From contig QEXW01000123.1 of NCBI GenBank assembly GCA_003130845.1, positions 1-32,524 of the forward strand: a DNA stretch of 32,524 nucleotides, written 5' to 3'. The notes beneath the pieces were generated by a model, which was not told where the DNA came from, did not search any database, and saw only the letters and a program-made list of their open reading frames with translations. The DNA comes from Anaerolineae bacterium (GTDB lineage: Bacteria; Chloroflexota; Anaerolineae; Anaerolineales; Villigracilaceae). The position numbers were made by a program, and so were the translations under genes. Positions 1 through 7,548 of the stretch are shown one piece after another; the first letter of the stretch is position 1, and the number at the start of each line of letters is the position of its first letter.

Positions 1-32
1 CTCTTAATTTTAATAATTATTGAAATTAAATA

Positions 33-512
33 TTAGGGAGTACGGAGAGTTCCGCTGCCCACCAATTCATAACCATCTGCGGCTGACAAAGTTCTCAAAA
101 TGTAGATGTAATACTTACCCGCTGCGATTGTCCCACAGTTTTTGCTGAAAGATTTTGCGTATGCAGACCCTACCATCTTGCTGGGTGTAATGGTTGTGCT
201 ACAAATTACTCTATCAGGATCGAATAGCCCAGAGCCTAATTTGTATACAGTGAATTTTACCGGGGATGGGTTGCCAGCAGCAGGAATCACTCTTGAAACA
301 TAGAAACTGCCACTAAAAGTTAAAGTTCCTGCTGTCATAGTATGAATTCTACCATTAGCCTTGCCATCTACCGCATAGGCATTGTCTGGTAAAAAGAAAG
401 ACCAAGAACTACTATTTGCAAGAACTGGCACAGCGACTATTAGTGCTATAAGCACCAATAGCAAAGCAGTGGTGATACGAACTTTAATGGGTGAGTATTT
501 TGGTGGTTTCAT
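33..512 (-). CDS. Small secreted protein of unknown function
   Basis: I do not recognise this 159-residue protein. It begins with a basic stretch followed by a hydrophobic segment (about residues 12-32, ending VPVLANS), which looks like a cleavable signal peptide, so the product is probably exported. The mature part is rich in Ser, Thr, Gly and Tyr, is predicted by eye to be mostly beta, and has two cysteines (in VICSTT and KNCGT) that could form a disulfide. The start is well supported: AAGGAG lies about 8 bases upstream of the ATG. The gene is AT-rich compared with the genes from 2571 onward. It sits just beyond an attC-like site (620-752) in the same orientation, so it may be the ORF of an integron-type cassette; its own downstream attC would lie outside the window. 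Function is unknown. Confidence 0.7.
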   Translation of the reverse strand: MKPPKYSPIKVRITTALLLVLIALIVAVPVLANSSSWSFFLPDNAYAVDGKANGRIHTMTAGTLTFSGSFYVSRVIPAAGNPSPVKFTVYKLGSGLFDPDRVICSTTITPSKMVGSAYAKSFSKNCGTIAAGKYYIYILRTLSAADGYELVGSGTLRTP

Positions 513-619
513 CTTTTTTCTCCTTAAATTTTTTAGTATTTTACCTTGAATTCAAATATACATGCCGTTAGTTTAAAGCGAATATTTTATGTCATATGGC
601 CTCCTTTCTTTATAGCCCA

Positions 620-752
620 GCGCCGAACGGTTTGCGTTAGCCGCTGGTGGGAGGGCGTGGATTCGCTTCGAGAGCAGAAAAAGCCCGAAGCCAGAAAAAT
701 GCCCAAAAACGGGACGAATCCCACCAGTCGGCTGCACGCTGTGTTGGCACGC
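620..752 (-). repeat. Candidate integron attC recombination site (59-base element)
   Basis: Read on the minus strand this is a long imperfect inverted repeat. The 5' part has TGCCAAC (R''-like, 743-749) then GTGCAGCCGAC (L''-like). The 3' part has GCGGCTAACGC (L'-like, 634-644) then GTTCGGC (R'-like, 622-628). The main arms are 634-652 and 719-739; further inner pairs are GATTCG/CGAATC and GCTTCG/CGAAGC. One arm carries an unpaired A relative to the other (AGCCGAC against GCGGCT), like the extrahelical bases that orient attC sites. The L boxes closely resemble those of class 1 cassettes (AAGCCGAC and GCGGCTTAAC). It begins about 9 bases after the stop codon of the 761-1759 gene, exactly where a cassette attC should be. 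The R' box departs from GTTRRRY at one base. No integrase is in view. Confidence 0.6.
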
Positions 753-760
753 TTTTGATT

Positions 761-1759
761 TTAATACAAATCCTGTGGGCGACTACTCTTTATTTTCTCC
801 CATCGGAATTGTTGAATATCTTTCAAAATTGCCGAGTGAGGAAGTTGTTTGTAATCGCTCCAACATGCTTCTATTTTCGCAGGGCTAAGAGAAAACATCC
901 AAGTTTCAAATAATGTAACAAAGAAAGTCCCAATCCAACGGATATTTAATCCCCAATAAAACGGACGAATTCTTATGTAACTTCCAGCAAGCGGAATTCG
1001 ATAACGATAACTTTCAGAGTAATGCCAAAAAGCATCAAAGAAAAAACCTTCAATACTTCCGTTTTTAGGTCGGTGGTTTTTTCGTTTCTTTCTCTCCCGT
1101 TTTGAGGCTTGTCGCAAAGCACCATCTATTGCTTCTGCATAATGAGTTTTTCCAATAACTGAATAATGGTTTCCTGAAAATGAGTAGGTTTTGTGTCGTT
1201 GCTGTTCGGCGTCTCCTTGTTTAATACGACTTGTAATTGCAGTCAAATTAAACGGATATGGGAGCCACTTTTTCATGTTATGGATTCTAAAGAAAGCATC
1301 AGCCGTTGCATTTCGCAAGGAAGCATGTGTGGTATCTTTCCTTTGATAATCATAAAACTGCAGGAATGATAAAAACAACTTTAACATGCGCTCCATTAAA
1401 TAGAACAACGCAACCATACGGAAGGGTTCAACGTGGACACCATGATCTGTCGAACGCCAGTCAAAATACTTATCCCAATTCGCTCCCCACAACTCTGCTT
1501 CTAAATCATAAATATAGTGAAGGTCACTTCGCATTATTGGTAAAAAAGTGCAGCCGTGACTTTGTTTGACTTTTAACCACTTTTGCAAATCATTGTCAGA
1601 ACGAATTTGATTTATCCACCATTCATTTTCTGTATTGAGCAAATCTTGAATAGTAACGATTTTCTGAAAATCTCCTAGCGAGACTTCATTTACGATGCCC
1701 CATCGAACTGCATCCAGATATAAATAAATCCAATTAAACCTTCGTTCTTCATCTTGCAT
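761..1759 (-). CDS. Hypothetical protein, putative cassette-borne gene
   Basis: This is a 332-residue protein I cannot assign to any family. It has no signal peptide. It is unusually rich in aromatic residues (many W, Y and F), with a basic patch around residues 219-233 (KRERKKRKNHRPK), and a C-terminal region with aromatic/hydrophobic stretches (FFVTLFETWMF) that are too short and polar-flanked to call membrane spans with confidence. The gene is clearly more AT-rich than the genes to the right. It is flanked by an attC-like site immediately downstream (620-752) and a second palindromic attC-like block 70 bases upstream (1829-1925); both carry the word GTTGGCA/TGCCAAC. The unit between them is about 1.2 kb, a normal size for an integron gene cassette. 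The start is the first ATG of the frame; no strong ribosome binding site is seen, which is common for cassette genes. Function is unknown. Confidence 0.65.
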   Translation of the reverse strand: MQDEERRFNWIYLYLDAVRWGIVNEVSLGDFQKIVTIQDLLNTENEWWINQIRSDNDLQKWLKVKQSHGCTFLPIMRSDLHYIYDLEAELWGANWDKYFDWRSTDHGVHVEPFRMVALFYLMERMLKLFLSFLQFYDYQRKDTTHASLRNATADAFFRIHNMKKWLPYPFNLTAITSRIKQGDAEQQRHKTYSFSGNHYSVIGKTHYAEAIDGALRQASKRERKKRKNHRPKNGSIEGFFFDAFWHYSESYRYRIPLAGSYIRIRPFYWGLNIRWIGTFFVTLFETWMFSLSPAKIEACWSDYKQLPHSAILKDIQQFRWEKIKSSRPQDLY

Positions 1760-2570
1760 AAATTTCCCTACCTTTTTTCATAATACAACTTATTTCCCAA
1801 ATGTTCTTCATCTTGTTGCGCAAGGGGCGTGCCAACTATAGATTATACGGCACGTTGCCGCATAATTGACTATGGACGGACACATGCCGTATAATGTCCC
1901 AAATGATTTCGGATGTTATACGGCAAAAAATTAATTTTTTCTAACACTCCAAACGGCCTCCCCGATAATTCCTATCTCACCAGATATTCCGTTTTAGGCC
2001 ACCTTACCCATCATTGTATAAAAACAAACATCCTAAGTCAACATGACGAACAACACCTTTCAAACTCGCAAAGACAAAAAACTGCTCAGCCAGACCCACC
2101 ACAGATTACCTACCCAACCCTACCCTTAACCGCAACAAACAAACCCATCTCACCCAGATAGGAGAAGAAGAACAAACCTCTTTACAAATGACTTTACCAT
2201 CCAACCCAAACATCAACCAACAAGCCCTAACGCAAGACTTGACAAATCAACAAATCGGAGCACCGGTATGGGGGGCGTCGCATCCAAAAAAACAGCATAG
2301 AACACGTCATCTAGTCACCAAACAAGATACAACAGACGAGCACATTCAACATCTACTTCGAGCATGTTGTATGCTCTCTTAGCCCTTTCTGTCTGAGAGT
2401 ATAATTCGCTTTATATTCCACCGATGCAATTCTTTCAAAAAACAAATGGTACTGCTGCCTTGTTCGGGTACAACAAATTGGCAAAACCCACCTCCGCTTA
2501 AGGCTATTTCTGGGTTGAGATTCTAGATTTCGATAAAACATCATCAGTTGTTCATGCTAAAATATTCTCA
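1760..2570. other. AT-rich intergenic region with palindromes, no convincing gene
   Basis: About 810 bases without a supported gene. It contains the palindromic block 1829-1925, an adjoining perfect 16-base palindrome (1925-1940, A6-TTAA-T6), and then a stretch in which the + strand is very poor in G: by hand I count 22 G in the 240 bases from 1981 to 2220. Open frames at 1913-2161 and 2188-2382 lack a properly placed ribosome binding site and have low-complexity composition. A short hairpin (GAGCAT/ATGCTC) lies near 2360-2375. The kinase gene beginning at 2571 has a possible -10 (TAAAAT, about 2558) but no clear -35. Confidence 0.5.
1829..1925 (-). repeat. attC-like palindromic block with three TTATACGGCA copies
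   Basis: Two hairpins lie side by side. The first has arms 1843-1852 and 1856-1865 (TTATACGGCA, one mismatch, 3-base loop). The second is a 41-base palindrome, 1885-1925, centred on 1905: of 20 arm pairs, 17 are Watson-Crick, two are G-T and one is a mismatch. TTATACGGCA and its complement occur three times. Read on the minus strand the block opens with GTATAAC and ends with TGCCGTATAAT then GTTGGCA (1830-1836), the same order of boxes as an attC site. It lies just upstream of the 761-1759 gene, as expected for the preceding cassette junction. It has no T-run after either arm, so it is not an intrinsic terminator. The attC reading is weaker than for 620-752. Confidence 0.45.
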
Positions 2571-4739
2571 ATGACCACACAAAAATTTGGCCGTTATGAA
2601 ATCAAATCTGAGCTAGGTCGCGGTGGCATGGCGACTGTTTATAAGGCATTCGATCCGCTGCCCGAACGCGAAGTGGCCCTAAAAGTCTTACCACGCGAAA
2701 TGCTGCATGACCCGCAATTCCGCGTGCGCTTCGAGCGCGAAATCAAGACAGTTGCGGCGCTCGAACACCCAACGATTGTTCCCATCTACGACGTAGGCGA
2801 AGAAGACGGCCAACCCTACTACGTCATGCGATATATGCCAGGCGGGTCGCTGCAAGACCGAATTGCCCAGGGACCGATTTCACTCCAAGAGACAGCCCGC
2901 ATCTTCTCCAAGTTAGCGCCAGCACTGGATGAAGCGCATCAGAAAGGGATTATCCACCGCGATTTGAAGCCCGGTAACATCCTCTTCGATCGCGCGGGTG
3001 AGCCATACATCTCCGACTTTGGGATTGCAAAAATTACCCAATCGCAAGGCGCCACGGTGACCGGCGGAGCGATTATTGGCACCCCGGCCTACATGAGTCC
3101 CGAGCAAGCACAAGGCGACCAAGTAGATGGACGAAGTGACATCTACGCCATGGGTGTCATCCTGTACGAAATGCTCTCTGGTGTACAACCCTATCAGGCC
3201 ACAACACCAATGGCACTGGTTGTCAAGCACATCACAGAGCCTATTCCTCATATTCTTGATAGCAACCCCACCCTGCCGGCCGACATCGAACCCATCATCG
3301 AAAAAGCGATGGCCAAAAACCGCGAGGAACGCTTTAGCACGGCGGCCGAGCTGGCCGATGCCATCAGCGAGGTCGCACGCGGCGCAACCGGTCAGGAAGC
3401 CATCAAAACCGCTTCCCTGCGCGCCACGCAGGTGGCTTCAGCCAAAACCCGTGTGGCGGCTTCTCCAACCAAGGTCAGCCAAAAACCATCCACCCAACCA
3501 ACGATGCCGGCCAAGAGTGGCTTCTCGGCCTGGTTGTTGATAACACCCATCCTGCTGCTCTTGTTAGCCGGGCTGGGTGGCGGAGGTTACCTGCTCTTCA
3601 ACGCCCTAGCGCCCACTCCCACACATTCGCCTACCAACACCATTGCTCCGGTTTTATCACCGACCAATACAATCAGTCCGGCCACCGAAACGCCTACACA
3701 AGCACTGCCTACGAACACGCTCATTCCACCGACCGAAACACCCACCCTGACCCCCGAACCACCCACGGCTACTGCTACTCCCGCTCGTCCGGTCATCGGC
3801 GGCGCCGATATGCTGGCTTTCATCGCCAACAACGAAGTGTGGATAATCAACATAGATGGCTCAGAGTTAACGCAACTGACCAAAGACGGCCTGCCAAAAA
3901 CCGATTTGCAATGGATCCCCGGCACACGCGACCTCGTTTATATCACCGGCACGAACGTCAAAACGGTCAACGCCGACACCAAAGTCTCCGACGTGATTCT
4001 CTCCTTCCCGGGCGCCCGCTTTCTTGAAGCATTTCGCATCTCGCCTGATGGCAAACAAGCGGCGATTTCGCTCAACAAAGAAATGTATATTGTGCCGTTT
4101 GATATAGAAAAATTCAAAACCGTACGCGGTCGCGATGGTCTGCGTGCCATGAACGGTTGTTTGGGCTACACCCCCGGCACCAAAGCCGCCATTGCGCTCA
4201 AAGAATTCCGCTGGGGATTAGACGGAAAAACCGTCGCCTGGTCGTATGCTATCGACAATGCCGGCAATGTCGAAGATATTATTATGCTGGTAGATATTAG
4301 CACCTGTGACCCCAATCGCATCAGCATTAAAGACCAATTCCCGGGCAACCGTTTTCGGCCTGAAGATTTCTCACGCGGTGGCGAAATTGCCGATTTTGAT
4401 TGGGATGGCGCCAATGTATTTGTGATGAATACCGCACATCGCAACGTAGGGTGGGGATTTTTATACCTGTATAACCTGGATACCCGTCAAGGGCAACCCC
4501 TTAACCCCCTAGGAGCAAACTCACGTTGCTGCTATCGCGATGCTCGCTGGAGCCCAGATGGCACTTACCTGTTTTTGGCATTTCAGAACAAAGATACGCT
4601 TGACATGGGCGTAAGCATTTATTACATCCCGGTCAGCGCGCTAGAAACAGGGATCGGAGCGCAGCCCATTTCTTTGCCAGAGGGCTTCTTCAAGAACCCC
4701 AAAGAATCGCCGCAATTTGCCCTGCACCCAGCAGAATAA
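2571..4739 (+). CDS. Transmembrane Ser/Thr protein kinase with C-terminal beta-propeller-like domain
   Basis: This 722-residue protein has an N-terminal Hanks-type kinase domain (about residues 9-270) with all key elements: glycine loop GRGGMATVY (16-24), Lys38 in VALK, Glu57 of helix C, HRDLKPGN (129-136), DFG (149-151) and the YMSPEQA activation-segment end. A linker leads to one membrane span (about 318-346), then a Thr/Pro-rich stalk (347-405). The C-terminal 300 residues carry TolB/WD40-like beta repeats (LAFIANNEVWIINIDGSE, ARWSPDGTYLF), probably outside the membrane. The layout is PknB-like: an external sensor or scaffold domain signals to a cytoplasmic kinase that phosphorylates Ser/Thr. 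The ligand and substrates are not known. The gene stands alone on the + strand and ends one base from the convergent pyrD. No good ribosome binding site precedes the ATG, so translation may be leaderless or weakly initiated. Confidence 0.9.
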   Translation: MTTQKFGRYEIKSELGRGGMATVYKAFDPLPEREVALKVLPREMLHDPQFRVRFEREIKTVAALEHPTIVPIYDVGEEDGQPYYVMRYMPGGSLQDRIAQGPISLQETARIFSKLAPALDEAHQKGIIHRDLKPGNILFDRAGEPYISDFGIAKITQSQGATVTGGAIIGTPAYMSPEQAQGDQVDGRSDIYAMGVILYEMLSGVQPYQATTPMALVVKHITEPIPHILDSNPTLPADIEPIIEKAMAKNREERFSTAAELADAISEVARGATGQEAIKTASLRATQVASAKTRVAASPTKVSQKPSTQPTMPAKSGFSAWLLITPILLLLLAGLGGGGYLLFNALAPTPTHSPTNTIAPVLSPTNTISPATETPTQALPTNTLIPPTETPTLTPEPPTATATPARPVIGGADMLAFIANNEVWIINIDGSELTQLTKDGLPKTDLQWIPGTRDLVYITGTNVKTVNADTKVSDVILSFPGARFLEAFRISPDGKQAAISLNKEMYIVPFDIEKFKTVRGRDGLRAMNGCLGYTPGTKAAIALKEFRWGLDGKTVAWSYAIDNAGNVEDIIMLVDISTCDPNRISIKDQFPGNRFRPEDFSRGGEIADFDWDGANVFVMNTAHRNVGWGFLYLYNLDTRQGQPLNPLGANSRCCYRDARWSPDGTYLFLAFQNKDTLDMGVSIYYIPVSALETGIGAQPISLPEGFFKNPKESPQFALHPAE

Positions 4740-4740
4740 A

Positions 4741-5751
4741 CTAAAGAGCCTGTACAATGGCTTTAACCAGCCCTGGCCCAGCATAGACCAACCCTGTATA
4801 CACCTGGATGAGCGTTGCTCCCAGGTCAAGTTTTCGTTTGGCATCTTCGGGGGTCATAATGCCACCAACGGCAACAATTGGTACACGGCCATTGACCCGC
4901 GCAACCGTTTTGGCCAAAACCGAATCAGCCAAGAGAGTCAGCGGCCTGCCGCTTAAGCCCCCCGCCTCGGCCTGCAAAGGCGAGCGTACCCCCTGGCGAC
5001 CGAGAGTCGTATTGGTCGCAATCACGCCATCCATCCCGTTTTCCAAAATTGCCCCCAGCGCATCATCCAGCTCCTCGTCAGTTAAATCGGGCGCAATTTT
5101 GACGAGAATGGGGCGCTGTACGGGCAGGCGCAAACGTTCCGCCTGAATTTGCTTGAGCAGGCCTTCCAGCATCTGCCGTCCCTGCAAGCGCCGCAGCCCC
5201 GCCGTATTAGGGGAAGAGACGTTAATGGCCAAGTAATCGGCCAACGGCGCCAGGGTACGCATCAGCGTAATGTAATCCTCCGCCGCATTTTCAAGGGGTG
5301 TATCTTTATTCTTCCCTAAATTCAGCCCTAAGACCAATCCAGCCGGTCGTTTACGGATAGAAGCTACTTGTTTGCGGGCATATTCCATACCCCGCCCCGG
5401 AAACCCCATTCGGTTAATTACGCCTTGTTCTTCCACAAGCCGAAAGACGCGCGGCTTGGGATTGCCCGGCTGCGGACGCGGCGTCACCGTCCCCAATTCA
5501 AGATGACCAAATCCCAGGGCAGCCAGCCCCTGCACCGCAACACCATCCTTATCGTAACCAGCAGCCAAACCAACCGGGTTGCGAAAGGTCAACCCAAAGG
5601 CCGTGACCGGTTTTTGGGGGGCAAGAAATATTTTTTCTAGCAACCAACGGCTCGGTGGAAAAATGCCTGCCATGCGCACCGCTTGCAGCGCCAGAAAATG
5701 AGCAACTTCCGGTTCCAGTTTGAACAAAATAGAACGAAAAACAGGGTACAT
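4741..5751 (-). CDS. pyrD: Dihydroorotate dehydrogenase (quinone), class 2
   Basis: PyrD oxidises dihydroorotate to orotate in de novo pyrimidine synthesis, passing electrons through FMN to the membrane quinone pool. The 336-residue length and the N-terminal helical extension before FGLTFRNPVGLAAGYDKDG are those of class 2 enzymes. Visible motifs are LGTVTPRPQPGNPKPRVFR, INRMGFPG, LGLNLGKNK, NVSSPNTAGLR with the catalytic serine (Ser180), VKIAPDL, and the phosphate-binding GGI near the C terminus. A TTG at 5754 is possible, but I chose the ATG at 5751 because it overlaps the permease stop as TGATG, a translational coupling arrangement. It is the last gene of the zur operon. A pyrimidine gene under a zinc-regulated promoter is unusual; it may also have its own internal promoter, which I do not see. 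Confidence 0.93.
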   Translation of the reverse strand: MYPVFRSILFKLEPEVAHFLALQAVRMAGIFPPSRWLLEKIFLAPQKPVTAFGLTFRNPVGLAAGYDKDGVAVQGLAALGFGHLELGTVTPRPQPGNPKPRVFRLVEEQGVINRMGFPGRGMEYARKQVASIRKRPAGLVLGLNLGKNKDTPLENAAEDYITLMRTLAPLADYLAINVSSPNTAGLRRLQGRQMLEGLLKQIQAERLRLPVQRPILVKIAPDLTDEELDDALGAILENGMDGVIATNTTLGRQGVRSPLQAEAGGLSGRPLTLLADSVLAKTVARVNGRVPIVAVGGIMTPEDAKRKLDLGATLIQVYTGLVYAGPGLVKAIVQAL

Positions 5752-6563
5752 CAACGTTTGCCTCGTTTGATGAGAAACACAACCAAAAAGATTGCCGTAG
5801 AAATCAAGACAATCGCCGAACCAGAAACAATATTGAGATAATAACTGAGATACAACCCCACGAGCGAGGAAAATGCGCCAATCAGGGCAGAGAGGAACAT
5901 CATAGGCGCCAGGCGGCGCACCAGCAAATACGCTGTAGCAGCAGGTGTGACCAACATGGCCGCCACCAAGCCAATTCCAACCGTCTGGAGCGAGATAACG
6001 ACCGTTAGAGCCAGCAAGACGAGCATCACATTGCGCAAAAGCTCCACAGGCAGGCGCAGCGTAGCAGCCAAAATCGGGTCAAAGGAAATCACCAGAAACG
6101 GACGATAAAGCAGAAAGACCGTCAGCAAAATGCCTACGCCCAAGCCACACGTCAGCCACAAATCAGCCGGTGAAACACCCAGCACATTGCCAAACAAAAT
6201 GTGGCTTAAGTCTACTGCGTAGGTTCGGATAGAGGAAATCAAGGCAACACCCAAAGCCAGTGCTGCTGCAAACAGGATGCCGATGGCAGTATCTTCTTTA
6301 ATGGCCCCTTGGCGAGAGAACAAGCCAATCAAGAGAGCCACGACAATTGCAGCGATTAAAGCACCGAGCAGCAAATTGCCACCCACCAGATAAGAGACCG
6401 CTACACCCGGCAAAATGGCATGTGCCAGCGCATCGCCTAAAAAAGCCATGCCACGCAAAACAACATACGTTCCCATCACAGCACACAAAATTCCGACCAG
6501 CATGGCAGCAGCCATACCGCGTTGCATAAAACTATACGTTAAGGGTTGAATCAGAAACTCCAT
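5751..6563 (-). CDS. znuB: Zinc/manganese ABC transporter permease (ABC-3 family)
   Basis: This 270-residue hydrophobic protein is the membrane channel of a divalent-metal ABC importer. It has about eight membrane segments and family landmarks such as MQRGMAAAMLVGILCAVMGTYVVLRGMAFLGDALAHAILPGVA near the N terminus, the conserved region after GILFAAALALGVALIS, and the GIGLVAAMLVTPAATAYLL segment. It pairs with the ATPase encoded immediately upstream (six bases between them). Zinc is the likely metal because the operon starts with a Fur-family regulator and a Zur-type operator, but manganese cannot be excluded from the permease alone. No periplasmic metal-binding lipoprotein (ZnuA) is encoded in this operon, so it must lie elsewhere. 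The TGA overlaps the ATG of pyrD. Confidence 0.9.
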   Translation of the reverse strand: MEFLIQPLTYSFMQRGMAAAMLVGILCAVMGTYVVLRGMAFLGDALAHAILPGVAVSYLVGGNLLLGALIAAIVVALLIGLFSRQGAIKEDTAIGILFAAALALGVALISSIRTYAVDLSHILFGNVLGVSPADLWLTCGLGVGILLTVFLLYRPFLVISFDPILAATLRLPVELLRNVMLVLLALTVVISLQTVGIGLVAAMLVTPAATAYLLVRRLAPMMFLSALIGAFSSLVGLYLSYYLNIVSGSAIVLISTAIFLVVFLIKRGKR

Positions 6564-6569
6564 TGAATA

Positions 6570-7352
6570 TCACTCTCTCCCATCATGCGGACAACACTCA
6601 TCTACCAACAACCCCCCGCTTTCGGTCACCAACAGCGCATTGCCAAAGGCATGGGTCAGATTTTTCTGATTCAAAACACGCGCTGGCTCTCCATAGGCAA
6701 TCAGGGCTTTATTCAGCAACAAAACCAGGTCAAAACGACTGGCGGCCAAGTTGAGGTCATGCGTAGAAATTAGGGTAGTCACCTGCCGTTCACGCAGCGT
6801 ATCAAGTAAACGCAAGGTCGTCTCCTGCGTCGTGGCATCTACCCCCGTAAACGGTTCATCCATCAGCAAAATATGCGGGTTTTGAGCCAAGGCTCGCGCC
6901 AGAAAGACGCGTTGTTGCTGCCCGCCCGAAAGGTCGCTAATCGAACGTTCGGCCATCTCGGTAATTCCCATCTCCTGGAGACTGCGTTGAACCATCTCAT
7001 GGTCTTCTCTGGTAGGGCGGCGCAGCCAACCTTGCGCACCATAGCGCCCCATCATCACCACGTCACGCACCGTGACGGGAAAACGCCAATCCACTTCCTC
7101 GCGCTGAGGGACGTAGGCAACACAATCCTGATGATTTCCTAAAGGCAGGCCATGAATCAAAATACGCCCTTCTTGCAAGGGTAAGAGACCAACCAAGGCT
7201 TTGAACAGGGTAGATTTACCCGCGCCGTTTGGCCCCACAACGGCTACACGCGCTCCATGCGGTACATGAAAGGAAACTTGCTTGAGAATTGTCGTTTCGC
7301 CGTAGGCAATGCTAACGTTTTCGATATCGAGGCGATGAGGGGTGTGAGTCAT
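6570..7352 (-). CDS. znuC: Zinc/manganese ABC transporter ATP-binding protein
   Basis: This 260-residue ATPase powers the metal importer. It shows Walker A GPNGAGKST (40-48), Q-loop VPQREEVDWRFPVTV (81-95), the signature LSGGQQQR (141-148), Walker B ILLMDEP (161-167) and the switch histidine in ISTHD (199). The VPQREEVDWRFPVTVRDVVMMGR stretch is typical of the Zn/Mn branch (ZnuC, MntB, TroB). The C terminus ends in CCPHDGRE, with two cysteines and a histidine that could touch metal; this is an observation, not a known family feature. The start is two bases after the stop of the 61-residue gene (TGACATG), so the two are translated together. Confidence 0.92.
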   Translation of the reverse strand: MTHTPHRLDIENVSIAYGETTILKQVSFHVPHGARVAVVGPNGAGKSTLFKALVGLLPLQEGRILIHGLPLGNHQDCVAYVPQREEVDWRFPVTVRDVVMMGRYGAQGWLRRPTREDHEMVQRSLQEMGITEMAERSISDLSGGQQQRVFLARALAQNPHILLMDEPFTGVDATTQETTLRLLDTLRERQVTTLISTHDLNLAASRFDLVLLLNKALIAYGEPARVLNQKNLTHAFGNALLVTESGGLLVDECCPHDGRE

Positions 7353-7353
7353 G

Positions 7354-7539
7354 TCAAGAATTGGTCACCGTATGATAGATAACAGAACCAACCACCAGCA
7401 AAATAATCGTTCCGGCGGTCAAAGCGGCAATTGGCGTCTCGCTGCGGCTCTCACCGCTGGCCAGTTTTTTCCTTTGGTCGGCATTCAACTTCGCGCCAAT
7501 GGCACCCGCGGCAGGAATAGAAGCACAAAACATGCACAT
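7354..7539 (-). CDS. Small CxxC membrane protein in the zinc operon
   Basis: A 61-residue protein I do not recognise. It starts MCMFCASIPAAGAIGA, placing a CxxC pair at residues 2-5, then a polar stretch (about 18-35), and ends with one membrane span (about 38-56). It has a strong ribosome binding site (AGGAGG, 6 bases before the ATG), which makes it a real gene despite its size. It lies between zur and the ATPase gene: its ATG is 10 bases after the zur stop codon and its own stop is one base before the ATPase start. The context suggests a role in zinc or other metal handling at the membrane, for example as an accessory to the transporter; that is inference. The extreme N-terminal CxxC could bind metal or act in thiol chemistry. 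Confidence 0.75.
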   Translation of the reverse strand: MCMFCASIPAAGAIGAKLNADQRKKLASGESRSETPIAALTAGTIILLVVGSVIYHTVTNS

Positions 7540-7548
7540 ATACGCCTC

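Noticed and set aside
1885-1925. 41-base palindrome as an intrinsic terminator
   Set aside because: Neither strand has a T-run directly after the stem: A residues follow on the + strand and mixed sequence follows on the minus strand.
1913-2382. Open frames on the + strand at 1913-2161 and 2188-2382
   Set aside because: They have no well-spaced ribosome binding site, low-complexity products (Thr, Pro, Gln and His runs), and lie in a strongly skewed G-poor stretch that creates long frames by chance.
2353-2544. 63-codon frame on the minus strand
   Set aside because: The product has no recognisable feature and the frame has no ribosome binding site; it does not end near the attC-like block as a cassette gene should.
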